A DNA stretch of 64,000 nucleotides from Zanthoxylum bungeanum (GCA_019454045.1 SKCR01049654.1:124001-188000), one strand, 5' to 3'. Numbered from the stretch's first letter, positions 33,445-46,107 are shown. Notes: generated from the sequence alone by a model not told the origin. Numbers and translations: made by a program.

Positions 33445-36051
33445 TGTTGGGGTTGGTGCTCAGAGCGCCAATCTGGACCGTATTTATGTCTGATTCATGA
33501 ATACGAAAATCCCATTTTTCCATAATATTACTTTCTTAGTGGTTACACCTCTTGTTTTTATATACGTATTCGATCTAATTACTATTAGATTGAAACTAAA
33601 TGTGGTTTAGTGATATATATATATTAGACAAAGGCTCGATAATATATAATGCAGTACACAGTTACAAAGTTAGTTTGTAATTGACATTGGGAAATGTCAC
33701 TGCTAAATGTATATTATCAAATATAGTTTCTGGTCAAGATTTACTAACACGGGTCGGTTAGTCAAATCCGTTGAGACCAGTACATGTCGTGTATCGTGAC
33801 TCGGTTCGATGGTTTATCCCAATGAACCATGAGTCTTGGGAGACTCGTATAGACGTGTAGGTGTTTATAGTGGATAAACATTGAACGACTTGCCGAAGAT
33901 TCTTAATGGATGGTACACCAACGTCAATAAGAATCTTCTCGGGTTGAGTAGCATAGTGGTCCTGCGACTTGAGACACCACTGTGGATGTATGAGACATCC
34001 TTCACACTTAGATGGCAGTCACGTCACCGATCTATTTAGATCGGACCTCCGCCTGTTCGTTGGGTGTGGACCGATCCTCAGGATATCCTGTGTCTTTCAA
34101 GATAGGATCTGTTAGTCCTGTGTACAGGGCATAGGTAGTCCATATATGATTAGCAATCAGTTAAATCTATGGCCATGGTATACTTCAGAAGTGTGTTCCG
34201 AATGTTATTTATAGATTGTTAATAGAAACGTCGACGGGATAATACCTATAGAGATTTGACGTTTACATCTATATCTCTGGGATTATCCGGATACCTGTGA
34301 CGGAGGGATTATACGTATGCAATGACCTCGACCTGTATGATTCAGCGAGTTTATCTATGGTCGTCATAATTTAGGGGTGGGTAAGTTATGGACACGAAAT
34401 TGGATTTTGTGATGGATATATCTGAATCTAGAGAGTCTCACTAATGAAATATACTTGTAGAGCACTAGGGCAACTTTTATGAATAATGATGATTATTTAT
34501 AAATCGTTTAAACGTTAAACGAAAAATACATGTGAACGGGTCGAACCATCATTTCCTAATTAATGTGTATTTGTATTTAATATATGATATTATTAAATAC
34601 ACATTAATAAATTGTCAAACAAAGGTATTTGACATATATCATTATATATGTATTTGAGATATTTAAAGTAAATATAATACATATATTTGATATATTTGTA
34701 TTTAATTAATTATTTAATTATTTAATTGTTAAATGATTAATATAATTAAAATATAAATATCTCACCAAATGATAAAGTTAGGAAATGATTATAAGTGTTT
34801 ATTGTTGACTTTAAAGTAAAGGAAATTGTAGTCAAATTGGATTTGACTTCCTTGGATATTTATTTTAAATTGTTAAAATTGAAATATTTTTTCCTTTATT
34901 TTTATCAATTTCGGCCATCACCCTAAATGAAATATAATTTTTATATTTTTTAAGTTGCAATTGTTGACTTAGTTGAATAATTCATTAAAGTGTAATGATT
35001 TAGAAAACAAGTTGACAAGTTGTAATTTAAATGAAACAAAAATATAATATCTAGATATTATTGTCTCCAAATTCGGCCAAGGGCTATTTGGGAGAGTATA
35101 TATTATTTGTTTCATCTTTTAGGGTTTAACAAGTTCATTAGATACCAAATAAAACATAAAAGAAGATGAGAGAAAAGCTTGAAGGCCTAAAGAAGAAAGC
35201 TTGGAAAAATCATGTTTTTGTAAGTTTTTCTTCAAAGTCTTCAACATGAAATATGTTTCTAACATGCTTAGCTTCATTTTGTGATGCTTTGATGTTATCT
35301 TTACTCTTATAGTTGTGTTTTTTATGGTTTTGATCATGAATGAAAGATTGATGCATGTAAGTAAGCTTGAAATGGTTTCAAAGCTTCACTTTTGATTTTT
35401 GGAAAATCAAGTTGCCATTCTAGAGTTGGTAAGCCACTCATTGGTGACCTAGAATTGTTCTAGAGTTGTTACAAAGTGGTGAGGCTAGATTGGTGAAGTA
35501 TTGAATGGATTAAAGTGTTGGATTTTGTAAATTTGGTGAAATTGGACAATTTGATGAAATTGAAAAATTAAGGTTCATAACCCACTCCAAATTTGGGGCT
35601 TTTCATATATGTGATGTATTATGGTATGAATATGATGCATGTAAATTTTTGGGTTGATTGGATTTGATCTTGGCATGTTTTGAACAAAATGGACCAAAAT
35701 GTAATTACTTGAAAATTTGGGGTGCTCACGGCAATTACTCAAAAATTGGGGATTTGTGTTAAATCTGATTTTTATGCATTATATGTGTTGAAAAACATTT
35801 TAGAAATGATTTAGAATCATCCAAAATTATATTTGATAATTTTTTGGCTAAAATAATCAATTTACAAAGTTTTGGGGCAATTCGGTAATTACCAAGAAAT
35901 TTGATCTCTTGTGTAATTTTTCAGAATTTTATAATTGGATAATTAAATAAATAAGTTTATTTGATTGATCCGAGAAAAATTTTGAAATCGAAAAATTTTG
36001 ATGTTCCACTATTTCGCTGCGTTACCGATATTCCCCCTTATAACCCCAACA
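33445..36051 (+). repeat. Solo copia-type LTR with TSD TATAC (2607 bp)
   Basis: Begins TGTTGGGGTTGGTGCTC and ends TAACCCCAACA, flanked by TATAC at 33440-33444 and 36052-36056. No gene. Confidence 0.92.
33730..34395 (+). other. Multi-hairpin U3 domain, copy in solo LTR 33445
   Basis: CTGGTC/GACCAG (33730-33735 with 33775-33780), GAGTCT-TGGG-AGACTC (33831-33846), GTGTTTAT/ATAAACAT (33861-33881), GAAGATTCTTA/TAAGAATCTTC (33895-33905 with 33928-33938). The CATAATTTAG/GTAAGTTATG pair (34365-34390) has two weak positions. Confidence 0.6.
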
Positions 36052-36361
36052 TATACGACATGTGCTAGTCTTCCAGGTTAAAGGAATTCAACCGTATTCC
36101 AAAACCAACGACTAAGAATATTTGCTTTAAGAATAGTTTACAATAGTAATATCTATCTCAATGTCAGACCACTTAGTGCCTAGTATTACTACAAGACTAT
36201 TCTAAGGTTGATGTCATTCTTATCATATTTATACATCAATCTAATATACATAATGACAATACCATTAATAAGGTATGAATGAAAATATAGTTATTTTATT
36301 AATAAATAATAAAATATACAATATATTATTCGGATTGATACTCCAAACACCAACTCTAATA

Positions 36362-36954
36362 AAACACTCGTAGAAATAGGAAACCAACCCCCATATTTCA
36401 AACCTGTGATGTGGACAAACATTCAACATCTCTTTAAATCTCTCCCAACATTGGAAAAATGTTTCCGTCTACTCTTGTGTGAAAGTTGTGATTATCCTCT
36501 TAAAAGAGTTTGTCATGTAAGGGGGAAAGAATTTTTTCAGATATTACTCTTGTAAATCATCCAATGTTCTTGTGGATCCTGACCTAAGTTTATGCAGCCA
36601 AATTTTAGCTTTATCCTTTAAAGAAAATGGAAAAAACTTGAGTCGAATTATATTCATGCTGTAATTTTGATCTGGGCAAGTATTACAAACCTCTTCAAAT
36701 TCCTTTAAGTGCTAATAAGGATTTTCTAATTCTAGACCGTGGAATGTGGGTAAAAATTGGATGACATCTGATTTAAAATTGAAACATGATACATATGGGG
36801 GAAAGCAATGCAAGATGGTGATCCTTCCTAGTGGGATTCTTGAATTCTCTGAGTGTCCTATGATTATTAAGATCGCCATGCTGAGACTCCGTTCTACCTG
36901 ATCAACTGGAATTTCATCTCGGTTATGTGGGTTTTCATTTTGGTTATCAGCCAT
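36362..36954 (-). pseudogene. Athila/Tat-type gypsy Gag remnant
   Basis: From an ATG at 36954 the frame reads MADNQNENPHNRDEIPVDQV, then VIQFLPTFHGLELENPY and, after a stop codon at about 36714, HLKEFEEVCNTC. The retrotransposon Gag domain follows with KFFPFSLKDKAKIWL (about 36600) and a C-terminal WERFKEMLNVCPHH. At least three in-frame stops are present. It is cut at 36361 by the reversed LTR. The expected partners protease, RT and integrase are absent, so only the 5' end of this element remains. Confidence 0.88.
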
Positions 36955-37579
36955 TTTAACTAACGGTGAAGGTGATGAAGACTCTATTTAATCTACCACT
37001 AAATGATTAAGACCAATGTCTCATACAACCTAAATGCATATTATATGCTAAAATTTTAATATGCAAATACAATACTTATAAAAAGAAGAAAAAATAATAA
37101 TAATAAATAAGTGAAAAAAAGTTAAAATAAATGAAAAAAGAAGATAAAGAAATGTAGTGATTGGATCCTAAAAACGTCATCTGATTCTTGTTAATTCTGA
37201 TCTCAATTGAATTTCTCATTCAGCTGCCTCAATTTCTTATATTAGGTTCTCATAAAAAATTATGGAAGAATCTCTAGATGGAGATGGTTCAATAAATTAT
37301 TTGGTAAAATACAAGCTCATTTTAATTGAGATATCTGTCTCCTATAACCTTGAAGAATTAAGTACAGAGTTTGTCTATATGTGGAATGTCTAGGTTCAGG
37401 ATACATTTAGGATCAATCAGGATATTTTGGATCTACATAACTGCACAAAAAAGTGAGATGTAAAAAATAAAGAAATGAAATGAAATACAAAATTAGAAAT
37501 TAAAAATTAAATTAAATTAAAAGAAAAGAAGAACAAAATGCAAAGATGTTAAATTATTATTCTATCTACTAAATTATAT
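36955..37579 (-). other. Leader of the Athila/Tat-type remnant
   Basis: AT-rich, non-coding sequence between the Gag start and the primer-binding site, about 620 bases. Nothing else is recognised. Confidence 0.5.
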
Positions 37580-37597
37580 TCCCCGGCAACGGCGCCA
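37580..37597 (-). other. Primer-binding site (Athila/Tat type)
   Basis: Read on the minus strand it is TGGCGCCGTTGCCGGGGA, the well-known plant Athila/Tat PBS, usually assigned to tRNA-Asp. It lies six bases inside the LTR edge at 37604. Confidence 0.88.
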
Positions 37598-37603
37598 AAA
37601 ACT

Positions 37604-38150
37604 TGACACACTCACAAAGTGGTTCTTTACTCCCAAGTATAAGAGTGTCGAAGTAATAAAATAATCCGGTAAGTCCGGGGTTGATCCACATGAAATAGAT
37701 TTAGTAAAATAAAATAATAATTTGAGTGAAAATAGAAAGACTAAATTATTTGAATTGATTGACAATTTTTAAATTATACTGCAATAATATAATAAAATAT
37801 TGGGGATATGGGATTCACTTTTAATATTTCAAATTTAGAAATCTTATTTTTTATAATATATAAATTGTCATTATTACCCAGTTAATTTATTTCATGAATT
37901 AAATATGACAAAACATATAAAATCAGTCATAAAGACAGTGATAACATTTGCCTATAATAAGTTCAGTTAGGTACTCAATTATGCCAAATAAATAAAACTA
38001 GACATAAATGGTAACAAAGTTTGTCAATAATTAATCCAGATTTAAATTAAATATTAGTCTTTAGATTACAATTCATATATTATAATATAATTAAGATTAA
38101 TTTATACTCTCATATTAAAAGTGTTAGTTCTATATTTGTTGGCAATGTCC
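37604..38150 (-). repeat. 5' LTR of the Athila/Tat-type remnant (right edge unresolved)
   Basis: On the + strand it begins TGACACACTCACAAAGTGG directly next to the PBS. CCGGTAAGTCCGGGGTTGAT is typical of this LTR type. No partner LTR is in the window, so where it ends between about 38150 and 38974 is not settled. Confidence 0.55.
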
Positions 38151-38974
38151 ATAACAAAACAAGTTTAATTGAGTTGTGATGAGTGTTAAAGTTCTCGGAG
38201 CAATTGGACAACATCATATGTAGATATCAGAGTGACATTCACTCTTTTGAACATTCCATAATATTTAGAGCTCCAATTGATATGAGGTTAGTGTCATTGG
38301 AAAGTAGACTCGAAGAGATCACGTACATATAAAGAACGCATGATTTGGCCAAGGGACGAGAAAGTTACAAGAGTTTTATGTTGCACCTCAAAACCAGTCC
38401 GCGACGTGCGTTCGAGTTGCGTTCGAACGCTTGGAGGTAGAAACTTTATGTCTGAGTTGCGTTTGAGTGGCATTCGAACGCCCGTGCGTAAATAGGTTAT
38501 TTTGGACTTATTTTGAGCCAGTTTTACACAAGGAAAAGTCTTACCTTTGCCTTACATTTACTCTACCTATATAAACAAACTTAGAGCCACATTTATAAGT
38601 GTTGAAAAAATATTACTCTGAGCCTAAAATATTCTCACCTTCTAAACCTTCTTGATAATCCAACTTGAAGACTTTGTTGTTTACCTGTCTTATCTGTTTT
38701 GGTGAGATTTTTCCTCGATTGACCATCAATCTCTTAAGCCTTCAGAGTTCTCAAGGAGGAAGATTGGTAGTCGGAGTTCCGACATTGCGTGCTGCAAAGT
38801 TGATCCGCTTAAAGACTTCAGAGGTTCTGAAAAAGGCTGTTTGGTACGGGCTCGATGAGTTCTTCGGGTTATTACAGTCTAGAGGTATTAGAGTCGGCAG
38901 AGTTGCTGCTATAGGTCTTATACCGCCACTGTAAGTCTTTTTCTCATTATAGTGGATTTTGACTGGTAGCCTAG
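38151..38974. other. Unassigned segment with TATA box
   Basis: Sequence between the Athila-type LTR and E2. It has CTATATAAAC at 38567-38576, GCGTTCGAACGC-like palindromes at 38405-38495 and an open + frame 38665-38934 without recognised motifs. It could be LTR R-U5 sequence on the + strand. I see no gene. Confidence 0.35.
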
Positions 38975-41186
38975 TGTAGGACACAGAACTTGACGACGTT
39001 GTTCTAGGCTCGCGGCCTAGTTGGGAGTACGGAATAGCCCTCGGAGGAACTAAACCGAAGAGATAACATTGAGTCGCCACCCGATGTGAACCGGGAAAAT
39101 GATTTAAGGCCGCACTCACCCCTCGCAAACCTCAAACCGTTGGGTTCGGAATGGTCCCTTACTTATGCCACTTGTAATGAAATGATTTATGCAATAACTT
39201 AACTGAATCTACACATCATATATGTTCAAGAATAACCCAAATCTAGTCCGCATTCATAAAAATAAATCCTACGTCTAAGTTTGCATGCTTTAAAAGTAAG
39301 TCCTAATAACGGCAAACATATGATATCACACAATGAGCATGTTGAATTATCAAACACGAAAAATAAATAACATCCTAAACATAAACGTAAATTAAATTCC
39401 TATTGCGAAAGAAAATAACTATAACATGCATAAAAAAATAACATAATCATGCTTAAAAATAAATAACATACTAGACTAAATCAGGCTTAAAAAATAAATA
39501 ACATATTAGACTAAATCATGCTTGAACACAAGGTTGGATGAGACGAAATATGTGTGTCTCTCAAGCGGTATGTGGCGTTGTATCCCGAGTGCAGACCGCA
39601 CTACCGTCCATTCGGATTCGGCTACGGAGTTTACGTCCGGGTTTCCATCCGATATACCACAAGAGAGAACACATATTCCGTTCATCCGGAAATCACATCA
39701 TGCACAATCCACAATACTCATGCGAAATAAAGTAATAAAATAAATAAAAAATAAAGGATAATAAATAAAAGGGTGCCCTCAGGTCTAACCTCTTAAGTCA
39801 TCTTTTGGAAGTGTGTTACGCGGCCGTTGGAATGGTTAATGCTCCTTAACTCCTCCGGTTCACTGGTTCACTGTTTTCCTTCGTCGCCTCACTGTTTTCG
39901 GCTGCTGTTTCCTCTGTTTTTATTACTGTTTTTGGTCTGTTTTGGTGGGGTAATTTCGGTGATGCAAGGGACAGTTTAATGGGCTGTTTGGTGTTCACTG
40001 TTTTGGTTGTGTTTTAGGACTGGTTTGTCTTGGTTTTAAGGGCTGTTTCTTTGGACTGTTTTGGTAATTAAGGGTGCATTTTTAGGGACTGGTTTTAGGC
40101 TTATTGTTGTTTGTTGAATCGGCCAATGGAGTTATTTGTTTCAGTCGGTGGGGTGGCTGTGTGTCTGTGGCTTTAAGGGACGTGTGAGTGGTGTACGGTG
40201 TGGCTTGCGTGGCTTGGGTTGAGGGGTTTATTATTTTATCGTTGTTGAGAGATGATGGCGTGAAGAATGAGTGAGGTGTGAGGGGTCTGTGTGTTTGTAA
40301 GTGGCGTTCACATGATTTTGTGTCTTGACCAACGTGTGTGAGTGTGTTTTATTGTCGTGGTGAGAGAAGGTTGTGTGTGTGCTGAATGAGCGAGTGGTGT
40401 ATGCGTGGAGTGGTGTGTGTGCGTGAGGGAGTCAGTGGCTGCTGGGTGGAATGTGCGGCAATATGGATGGAAAGTTTCCGATTGTTCGTTGAACAGCAAC
40501 GGAGGGGTTAGTTTGGTATGTTTAGACGGCAATGGGCTAGGGTTTTCTTCTTTGTGTTTTTGTGAGAATGAGCTAGGGTTTTTAGGGTTGATTTAGGGTC
40601 TCTTTTATAATGGTGGGTTAGGGTTATCCTTGTACGAATAGGGAAAAGATTTGTGTATTAATGAGGATATCTTTTAATTAGGAAAGTCTTTTAATTTGAT
40701 TTGATTTATTCTCTTTTGATTAGGGATATGATTTGATTTGATTTTGTTTAATTAGGGAATGTGATTTAATTTATTTAGGAATGTGATTTATGAGATTTGA
40801 TTTGATTTATTTAATTTAGGAATGAGATTTGTTTTAATTTAATTGGATTTGATTTAATTTAATTTGATTTAATTTAATTTTTGACATGTGTTTTAAATGT
40901 TTTAATTATTATTGGATGTGATTTAATGGGCTTGGGCTAGGTGGGCGTGTGGCTTTGGTTTTGGGCTAGGTGTGTGACTTGCAGGGGTTTGGGCTAAGGA
41001 CGTGTTTTAAAACAGAGGTCCAACAAGCGAGCCCGAAGCTAAACAAGCGAACCAAATCCAACAAAAATGTCAATTTCTGACTTTTCCCTTCCGACGTCCA
41101 TTTCCCGCGGCTTCCACAACTTAAGAGGTAGTGTCTCCATGCGAGACTCATCATCGGGACTTATATGCAAAAATACAGTGCCTACA
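38975..41186 (-). repeat. 3' LTR of E2 (2212 bp)
   Basis: Its edges on the + strand are TGTAGGACACAG and GCAGTGCCTACA-like (ATACAGTGCCTACA), the reverse of the E1 LTR ends. It lacks the 176-bp array of E1. A CTTTTATA (TATAAAAG on the minus strand) at 40612-40619 is a candidate TATA box. The GTGTG-rich part (40150-40440) is low complexity. Confidence 0.83.
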
Positions 41187-41200
41187 GTCGCCCCCACTTT
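41187..41200 (-). other. Polypurine tract of E2
   Basis: On the minus strand AAAGTGGGGGCGAC, identical to the E1 tract. Confidence 0.75.
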
Positions 41201-41394
41201 GATGGGACTTGTGCAGTGTGTGACAATGACAATCCTATCAAAGTTATGCAATGCATTTTTACTTACCTGGCTTGCCAGCTGCCACCTGACTTGCCTGTTG
41301 CTTCGAACTGAATGATTTGGTGGTGAGGTGCCGCGACCTCGAGGTTCATCCTTGCAAGATGTTGCGATCTCTATGAATCACTACCGAATTGTAC

Positions 41395-42058
41395 CGATGA
41401 GAGGTGGTCCATTTCCGAACCATGCTGAGTTGAGATTGTGGTCCATTTCCAATCCGTGCTCCATTTCCGAAGCGCCATTTCCGGCATGCTAAACCTCATT
41501 CCCGAGGCGTCACGTCTGTGATTGTTGCGGTCCCCTTCCGAACCTTGCTCCATTTCTAGAGCGCCATTTTTGGCATGCTAAACCTCATTTCCGAGGCGTC
41601 GCTGTTGTGATAGTTGTGGTCCCCTTCTGAACCGTGCTCCATTTCCGGAGTGCCATTTTCGGCATGCTAAACCTCATTTCTGAGGCGTCGCGGATGTGAT
41701 AGTGGTCCATTTCCTAACCGTGCTCCATTTTCGGAGTGCTATTTTCGGCGTCTGATGTGATGATGGTCCATTTCCGAACCGTGCTCCATTTTCAGAGTGC
41801 CATTTTCGGCGTTTGATGTGATAATGGTCCATTTCCGAACCGTGCTCCATTTTTGGAGTGCCATTTTCGTCGTCTGACGAGATAGTGGTCCATTTCCGAA
41901 CCGTGCTCCATTTTCGGAGTGCCATTTTCGGCATCTGTTGCGTGTGCTCCATTTTGGAGCGCCATTTTCGGCATCTATTGTGTGTGCTCCATTTTGGAGC
42001 GCCATTTTCAGCATCTGTTGTGTGTGCTCCATTTTAGAGCGCCATTTTTGGCATGCTA
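41395..42058 (-). repeat. E2 minisatellite block 1 (~60-bp and ~40-bp units)
   Basis: Units contain CCATTTTCGGAGTGCCATTT and GGTCCATTTCCGAACCGTGC, changing near 41940 to TGTGTGCTCCATTTTGGAGC units. They are reversed relatives of minisatellites B and C in E1. Inverted repeats such as GCTCCA-TTT-TGGAGC are present. Confidence 0.9.
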
Positions 42059-42530
42059 AACCCCATACCCGAGGCGTCGCTGTAATATCTCCATACCCGG
42101 AGTGCCGTACCTGGTAAGCCAAACCCATACCTGAGGTGTCGCGGTTGCGTCTCCATACCTAGAGTGTCGCAGTGATATCTCCATACCCGGAGTGTCGTAC
42201 CTGGCAAGCTAAACCCCATACTCGAGGTGTCGCGGTTGCGTCTCCATACCTAGAGGCGACCCGGAGTGTCGTACCTGGCAAGCTAAACCCCATACCCGAG
42301 GCGTCGCTGTGATTTCTTCATACCCAGAGTGCCGTACCTGGCAAGCTAAACCTCATACTCGAGGCGTCGTTGTGATATCTCCATACCCGGAGTGCCGTAC
42401 CTGGCAAAACTGATGTTGTGTCTCCATACCCGGAGTTCCATACCCGGTAAAACTGATGATGTGTCTCCGTACCCGGAGTGCCATACCCGGTAAAACTGAT
42501 GTTGTGTCTCTATACCCAGAGTGTTGATAA
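42059..42530 (-). repeat. E2 minisatellite block 2 (CATACCCGGAGTGCC units)
   Basis: Repeated CTCCATACCCGGAGTG, GCCGTACCTGGCAAGC and ACCCGAGGCGTCGC in units of about 65 bases, shortening to about 45 towards 42500. CTCC-ATACCC-GGAG is a small inverted repeat in each unit. No counterpart is seen in E1. Confidence 0.9.
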
Positions 42531-43140
42531 CGCAGTGGGCCCTCGACCCTGGGACGCATCCCGGAACTGCAACTAATGTGTGGGCCCTCGACCCTGAAAC
42601 ACATCCTAAAAGTAATGATGTAGTGGGTCATCGACCCTGGAACGCATCCCGAAACTACAACTGTTTATGCAGTGGGCCCTCGACCCTGGGACGCATCCCG
42701 GAACTGCAACCGACATTGGGGGCCCTCGACCTTGGGACGGATCCCAATACCGCTGATAATATGGGCATCGCCCTCAAACTGATGATGTAGTGGGTCCTCG
42801 ACCCTGGGACGCATCCCGAAACTACAATTGTTGATGCAGTGGGCCCTCGACCCTGGGACACATCCCGAAACTGCAACCGACAACAGAGGCCCTCGACCCT
42901 GGGATGCATCCCAATACCGCTGACAATGTGGGCCTTGCCCTCAAACTGATGATGTAGTGGGTCCTCGACCCTAGGACGCATCCCGGAACTACAACTGATG
43001 ATGCAGTGGGCCCTCGACCCTGGGACGCATCCCGGAACTGCAACCAACAACGGGGGTGCCTCGACCCTAGGACACATCCCAATACCGCTGATAATGTGGG
43101 TCTCACCCTCAAACTGATGATGTAGTGGGTCATCGACCCT
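42525..43140 (-). repeat. E2 minisatellite block 3 (CTCGACCCTGGGACGCATCC units)
   Basis: About a dozen ~45-bp units sharing GGGCCCTCGACCCTGGGACG and an ACTGCAAC or ACTGATGATGTAG tail. TGGGA-CGCA-TCCC forms an inverted repeat. E3 block 58258-58875 is built from the same unit. Confidence 0.92.
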
Positions 43141-43500
43141 AAACTGAACTGATGTGGGCATCGCCCTCAAAACTGATACTGATGTGGGCCTCACCCCCAG
43201 ACTGACACTGATGTGGGCCTCGCCCCAAACTGATATGGGCCTCGCCCCAAACAGATACTAATGTGGGCCTCACCCCAAACTGATATTGACGTGGGCCTCG
43301 CCCCAAACTGATATTGATGTGGGCCTCGCCCCCAAACTGATACTGATGTGGGCTTCGCCCCAGATTAATACTGATGTAGGCCTCGCCCCAAACTGATACT
43401 GTCGTGGGCCTCGCCCCAAACTGATAGTGTCGTGGGCCTCGCCCCAAACTGATGTGGGCCTCGCCCCAAACTGATACTGATGTGGGCCTCAACCCTGGGA
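43140..43500 (-). repeat. E2 minisatellite block 4 (GATGTGGGCCTCGCCCC units)
   Basis: About twelve 24-30-bp units of GGGCCTCGCCCCAAACTGAT. This is minisatellite A of E1 in reverse orientation, with the same GGGC-CTC-GCCC inverted repeat. Confidence 0.92.
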
Positions 43501-43569
43501 TTCATTCCTGAAACTGATGATGCTATGTTGTTGTTTCTGGTTGGCTTGCATTTGCCGTTTTCTCATTTT

Positions 43570-43670
43570 CTTAAAAACCTGTGAACAAAAACAAGACAAA
43601 GATTGCGTGTATATGACGTGTATGCATGCATGCATGAATGTGTTTCCTATTCCAATGGGTTAGGTCTTCC
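43570..43670 (-). other. Conserved Ogre-like module in E2
   Basis: On the minus strand it reads GACCTAACCCATTGGAATAG, a CATGCATGCATGCATACACG stretch, then a T-rich tract and CACAGG. It sits just upstream, in element sense, of minisatellite block 4, as in E1 and E3. Confidence 0.55.
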
Positions 43671-44820
43671 TTGTGCTCCTCGGTGCTTCTTGTCTACAAA
43701 AGTCTTTGGTCGCCCCCTGGGTCTGCTTGTAATTTCCTTCTGCCAGTTCTCTTCTGGTGATTGGTTGGTTCTCTTTTGTCTCATGGCTCAAGATCTCGTT
43801 GTTTCCCTTATTTGCGGGGTGGTAGACTGGTCGTCCTCAGTCTTGATTTAGCTTTCCGCTATTCGCTGCTTGTAATAGGTCAAGGTGAACCACGTGATGT
43901 GGCATTCCATATCATCATACTATATCACATTCTACGAAATAGTCCTAATAGTTACACATATTATTGCCCTCAAAGAATGCTCAGTAATGACACCAGAGAA
44001 CCTTCAAAACATTCAACGCAACTCAAATCCAAGTCTTTGAATAAATGATCTAAGCCAGACTCAAAGTGTGTGTGCGCAAAGGTTCTTTTGCAGATTCATC
44101 CCCAAGTGAGCCAACTCAATGATTTCGTCAAAAAATTGGGATCGATGGGTCAAACCAACCTAGATGTCTCAATTATGCCTTCAGTTGCTTTTCTGTGCTC
44201 AATGTGGTATGGTTTTCTTTCTCTTTTGTCTCTTTCTTTTTTCTTTTCATTTTGAACTTCTTTTTTTCTTTTCTTTTCTTTTTCCTTTTTTTTTTTCTTT
44301 TTTTTTTAACACACCTACCCTTTAAGGTAGCATTTCTCCTCATGGTGGTCCTAATACTCGCCCATGGGTAGCTTCACGCTTATCGGTTATAGGTGGTTCA
44401 ATTCTTTTCTTTAGAGACTTTTCTTTCATTTTCAACCATACCACACATCATAACATAAGCAAATCAAGATAGACATCTAAGCAAACCGTCTATCACCGAC
44501 CTACAATTTCTTCAACTAGTCACCTTGCCAACTACTCAGGTTTTCACCGCTAAGAACCTATAGTGAAGTGCTTACGAGTCTAACATAGATCAATCACTCA
44601 AAGTATCAGATAAAAGCATATCAAGAGTTTATTGTTTCTAAGACTTCACCCTAAAGCAAACAATTTCATCATCGGACTTATGTCTAACTATTAAGGACTA
44701 ATTTTTTTTTTCTGAAGGCCCCCCAATGGTCTTTCTATTCTTGCCGTAAAGTTTTCTGTTCTTCGGTTTCCTTTTCCCCGATATTCATGTTTGCTAAACT
44801 CTTTTTGACAAATCTTTCTT
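43671..44820. other. Unassigned block inside E2
   Basis: No related sequence was noticed elsewhere in the window. It holds a polypyrimidine stretch (44215-44310, runs of T with C). The modest open frames on the + strand (43603-44255) have no known motif. It replaces the place where gag-pol would lie. Confidence 0.4.
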
Positions 44821-45454
44821 TCTTCTCTAACCCAACAGATATCTATAATGGCTTTTAAGACACAGGGTTAACATGATGCGTGTATGCATGAGATGCATGA
44901 AATGCGTGCGATGCATGAGATATAATATGCATGTGTTTATCAAAAGCATAAAGGGGCAACTTCTATGAGATATATGATTATGGTTCATATGCGGGTTTAT
45001 AGGAGTGTAGACAAAGGCTCTCGTCGGTGAAAGATTGCCCATAACTAGGTCTCCCCACTCAAGGGTTCGAGCGCACCTTTTTTATACGTTAAGGGACGTG
45101 CCAACGAGTGATGATACATGAATACTGTCAAATGGATTTCTTATTGAAGATTCCCCAGAGGGAGGGTGGAGCGGACTCTCTTAAATACCCAAGCCTCTTA
45201 GGCTCTTATCGCCTTGGTGACATGAATAAACAATAGGTCCTCCAAAATAGTCCATCACGATAGCTTCGAGTAAATGATTATCTAGGTGCCTTCACAGCTT
45301 TTCCTTATAGAAAGGTAGTGAATAAAGGAAGACATCAAACCATTACCAAGCTCTAATAATGTCTTTGATTAAACCTCTTCAACCCACGGTAGACACGGTT
45401 AACTAAAGCACAAATCACAATCATTACAAGACATTATTTCGGATCCGATCTCTA
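44821..45454 (-). other. Non-coding leader of E2
   Basis: About 45050-45370 matches E1 430-760 in reverse, including CTTTCTATAAGGAAAAGCTG and CCACCCTCCCTCTGGGG. Further in, ATGCATGAGATGCATGA repeats (44880-44930) match E1 and E3 leaders. Confidence 0.65.
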
Positions 45455-45472
45455 TCCCCAGTGGAGTCGCCA
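45455..45472 (-). other. Primer-binding site of E2
   Basis: TGGCGACTCCACTGGGGA on the minus strand, identical to E1, three bases from the LTR edge. Confidence 0.78.
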
Positions 45473-45475
45473 GAC

Positions 45476-46107
45476 TGTAGGACATAGAACTTGACGACGC
45501 TGTTCTAGGCTCGCGGCCTAGTTGGGAGTACGGAATAGCCCGCGGGGGAACTAAACCGGAGAGATAACATGGAGTCGCCACCCGGTGTGAACCGGGAAAA
45601 TGATTTAAGGCCGCACTCACCCCTCGCAAACCTCAAACCGTTGGGTTCGTAATGGTCATTACTTATGCCACTTGTAATGAAATAATTTATGCAATAACTT
45701 AACTGAATCTACACATCATATATGTTCAAGAATAACCCAAATCTAGTTCGCATTCATAAAAATAAATCATACGTCTAAGTTTGCATGCTTTAAAAGTAAG
45801 TCCTCATAACGGCAAACATATGATATCACACATTGAGCATGTTGAATTATCAAACACGAAAAATAAATAACATCCTAAACATAAACGTAAATTAAATTCC
45901 TATTGCGAAAGAAAATAACTATAACATGCATAAAAAAATAACATAATCATGCTTAAAAATAAATAACATACTAGACTAAATCATACTTAAAAAATAAATA
46001 ACATATTAGACTAAATCATGCTTGAACACAAGGTTGGATGAGACGAAATATGTGTGTCTCTCAAGCTGTACGTGGCATTATATCCCGAGTGCAGACCGCA
46101 CTACCGT
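45476..46107 (-). repeat. 5' LTR of E2, truncated
   Basis: Nearly identical to 38975-39616, then breaks off after the shared GCAGACCGCACTACCGT. The rest of this LTR is not found to the right. Confidence 0.85.

Larger units (their letters stand above)
32395..36361 (-). repeat. Diverged reversed copia-type LTR, split by a solo LTR
   Basis: Segments 32395-33444 and 36057-36361 are reversed relatives of the 9908-family LTR. They share CTGAACTATACAAGTCGAGG and a CACCAACTCTAATA end. The left part is truncated. Its right end abuts Athila/Tat Gag, so it probably inserted there. It is the most diverged member in the window and so the most useful for judging which stems are kept. Confidence 0.55.
38975..46107 (-). 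mobile_element. Ogre/Tat-like non-autonomous LTR retrotransposon E2
   Basis: On the minus strand: a truncated 5' LTR (45476-46107), PBS (45455-45472), leader, unassigned block, conserved module, four minisatellite blocks, PPT (41187-41200) and a 3' LTR (38975-41186). The two LTR copies are very alike over their 630 shared bases, suggesting a fairly recent insertion. No Gag or Pol remnant is visible. Confidence 0.82.

Noticed and set aside
42353..43492. Frames of up to 179 codons on the minus strand
   Set aside because: Repetition of minisatellite units; the protein strings are periodic.
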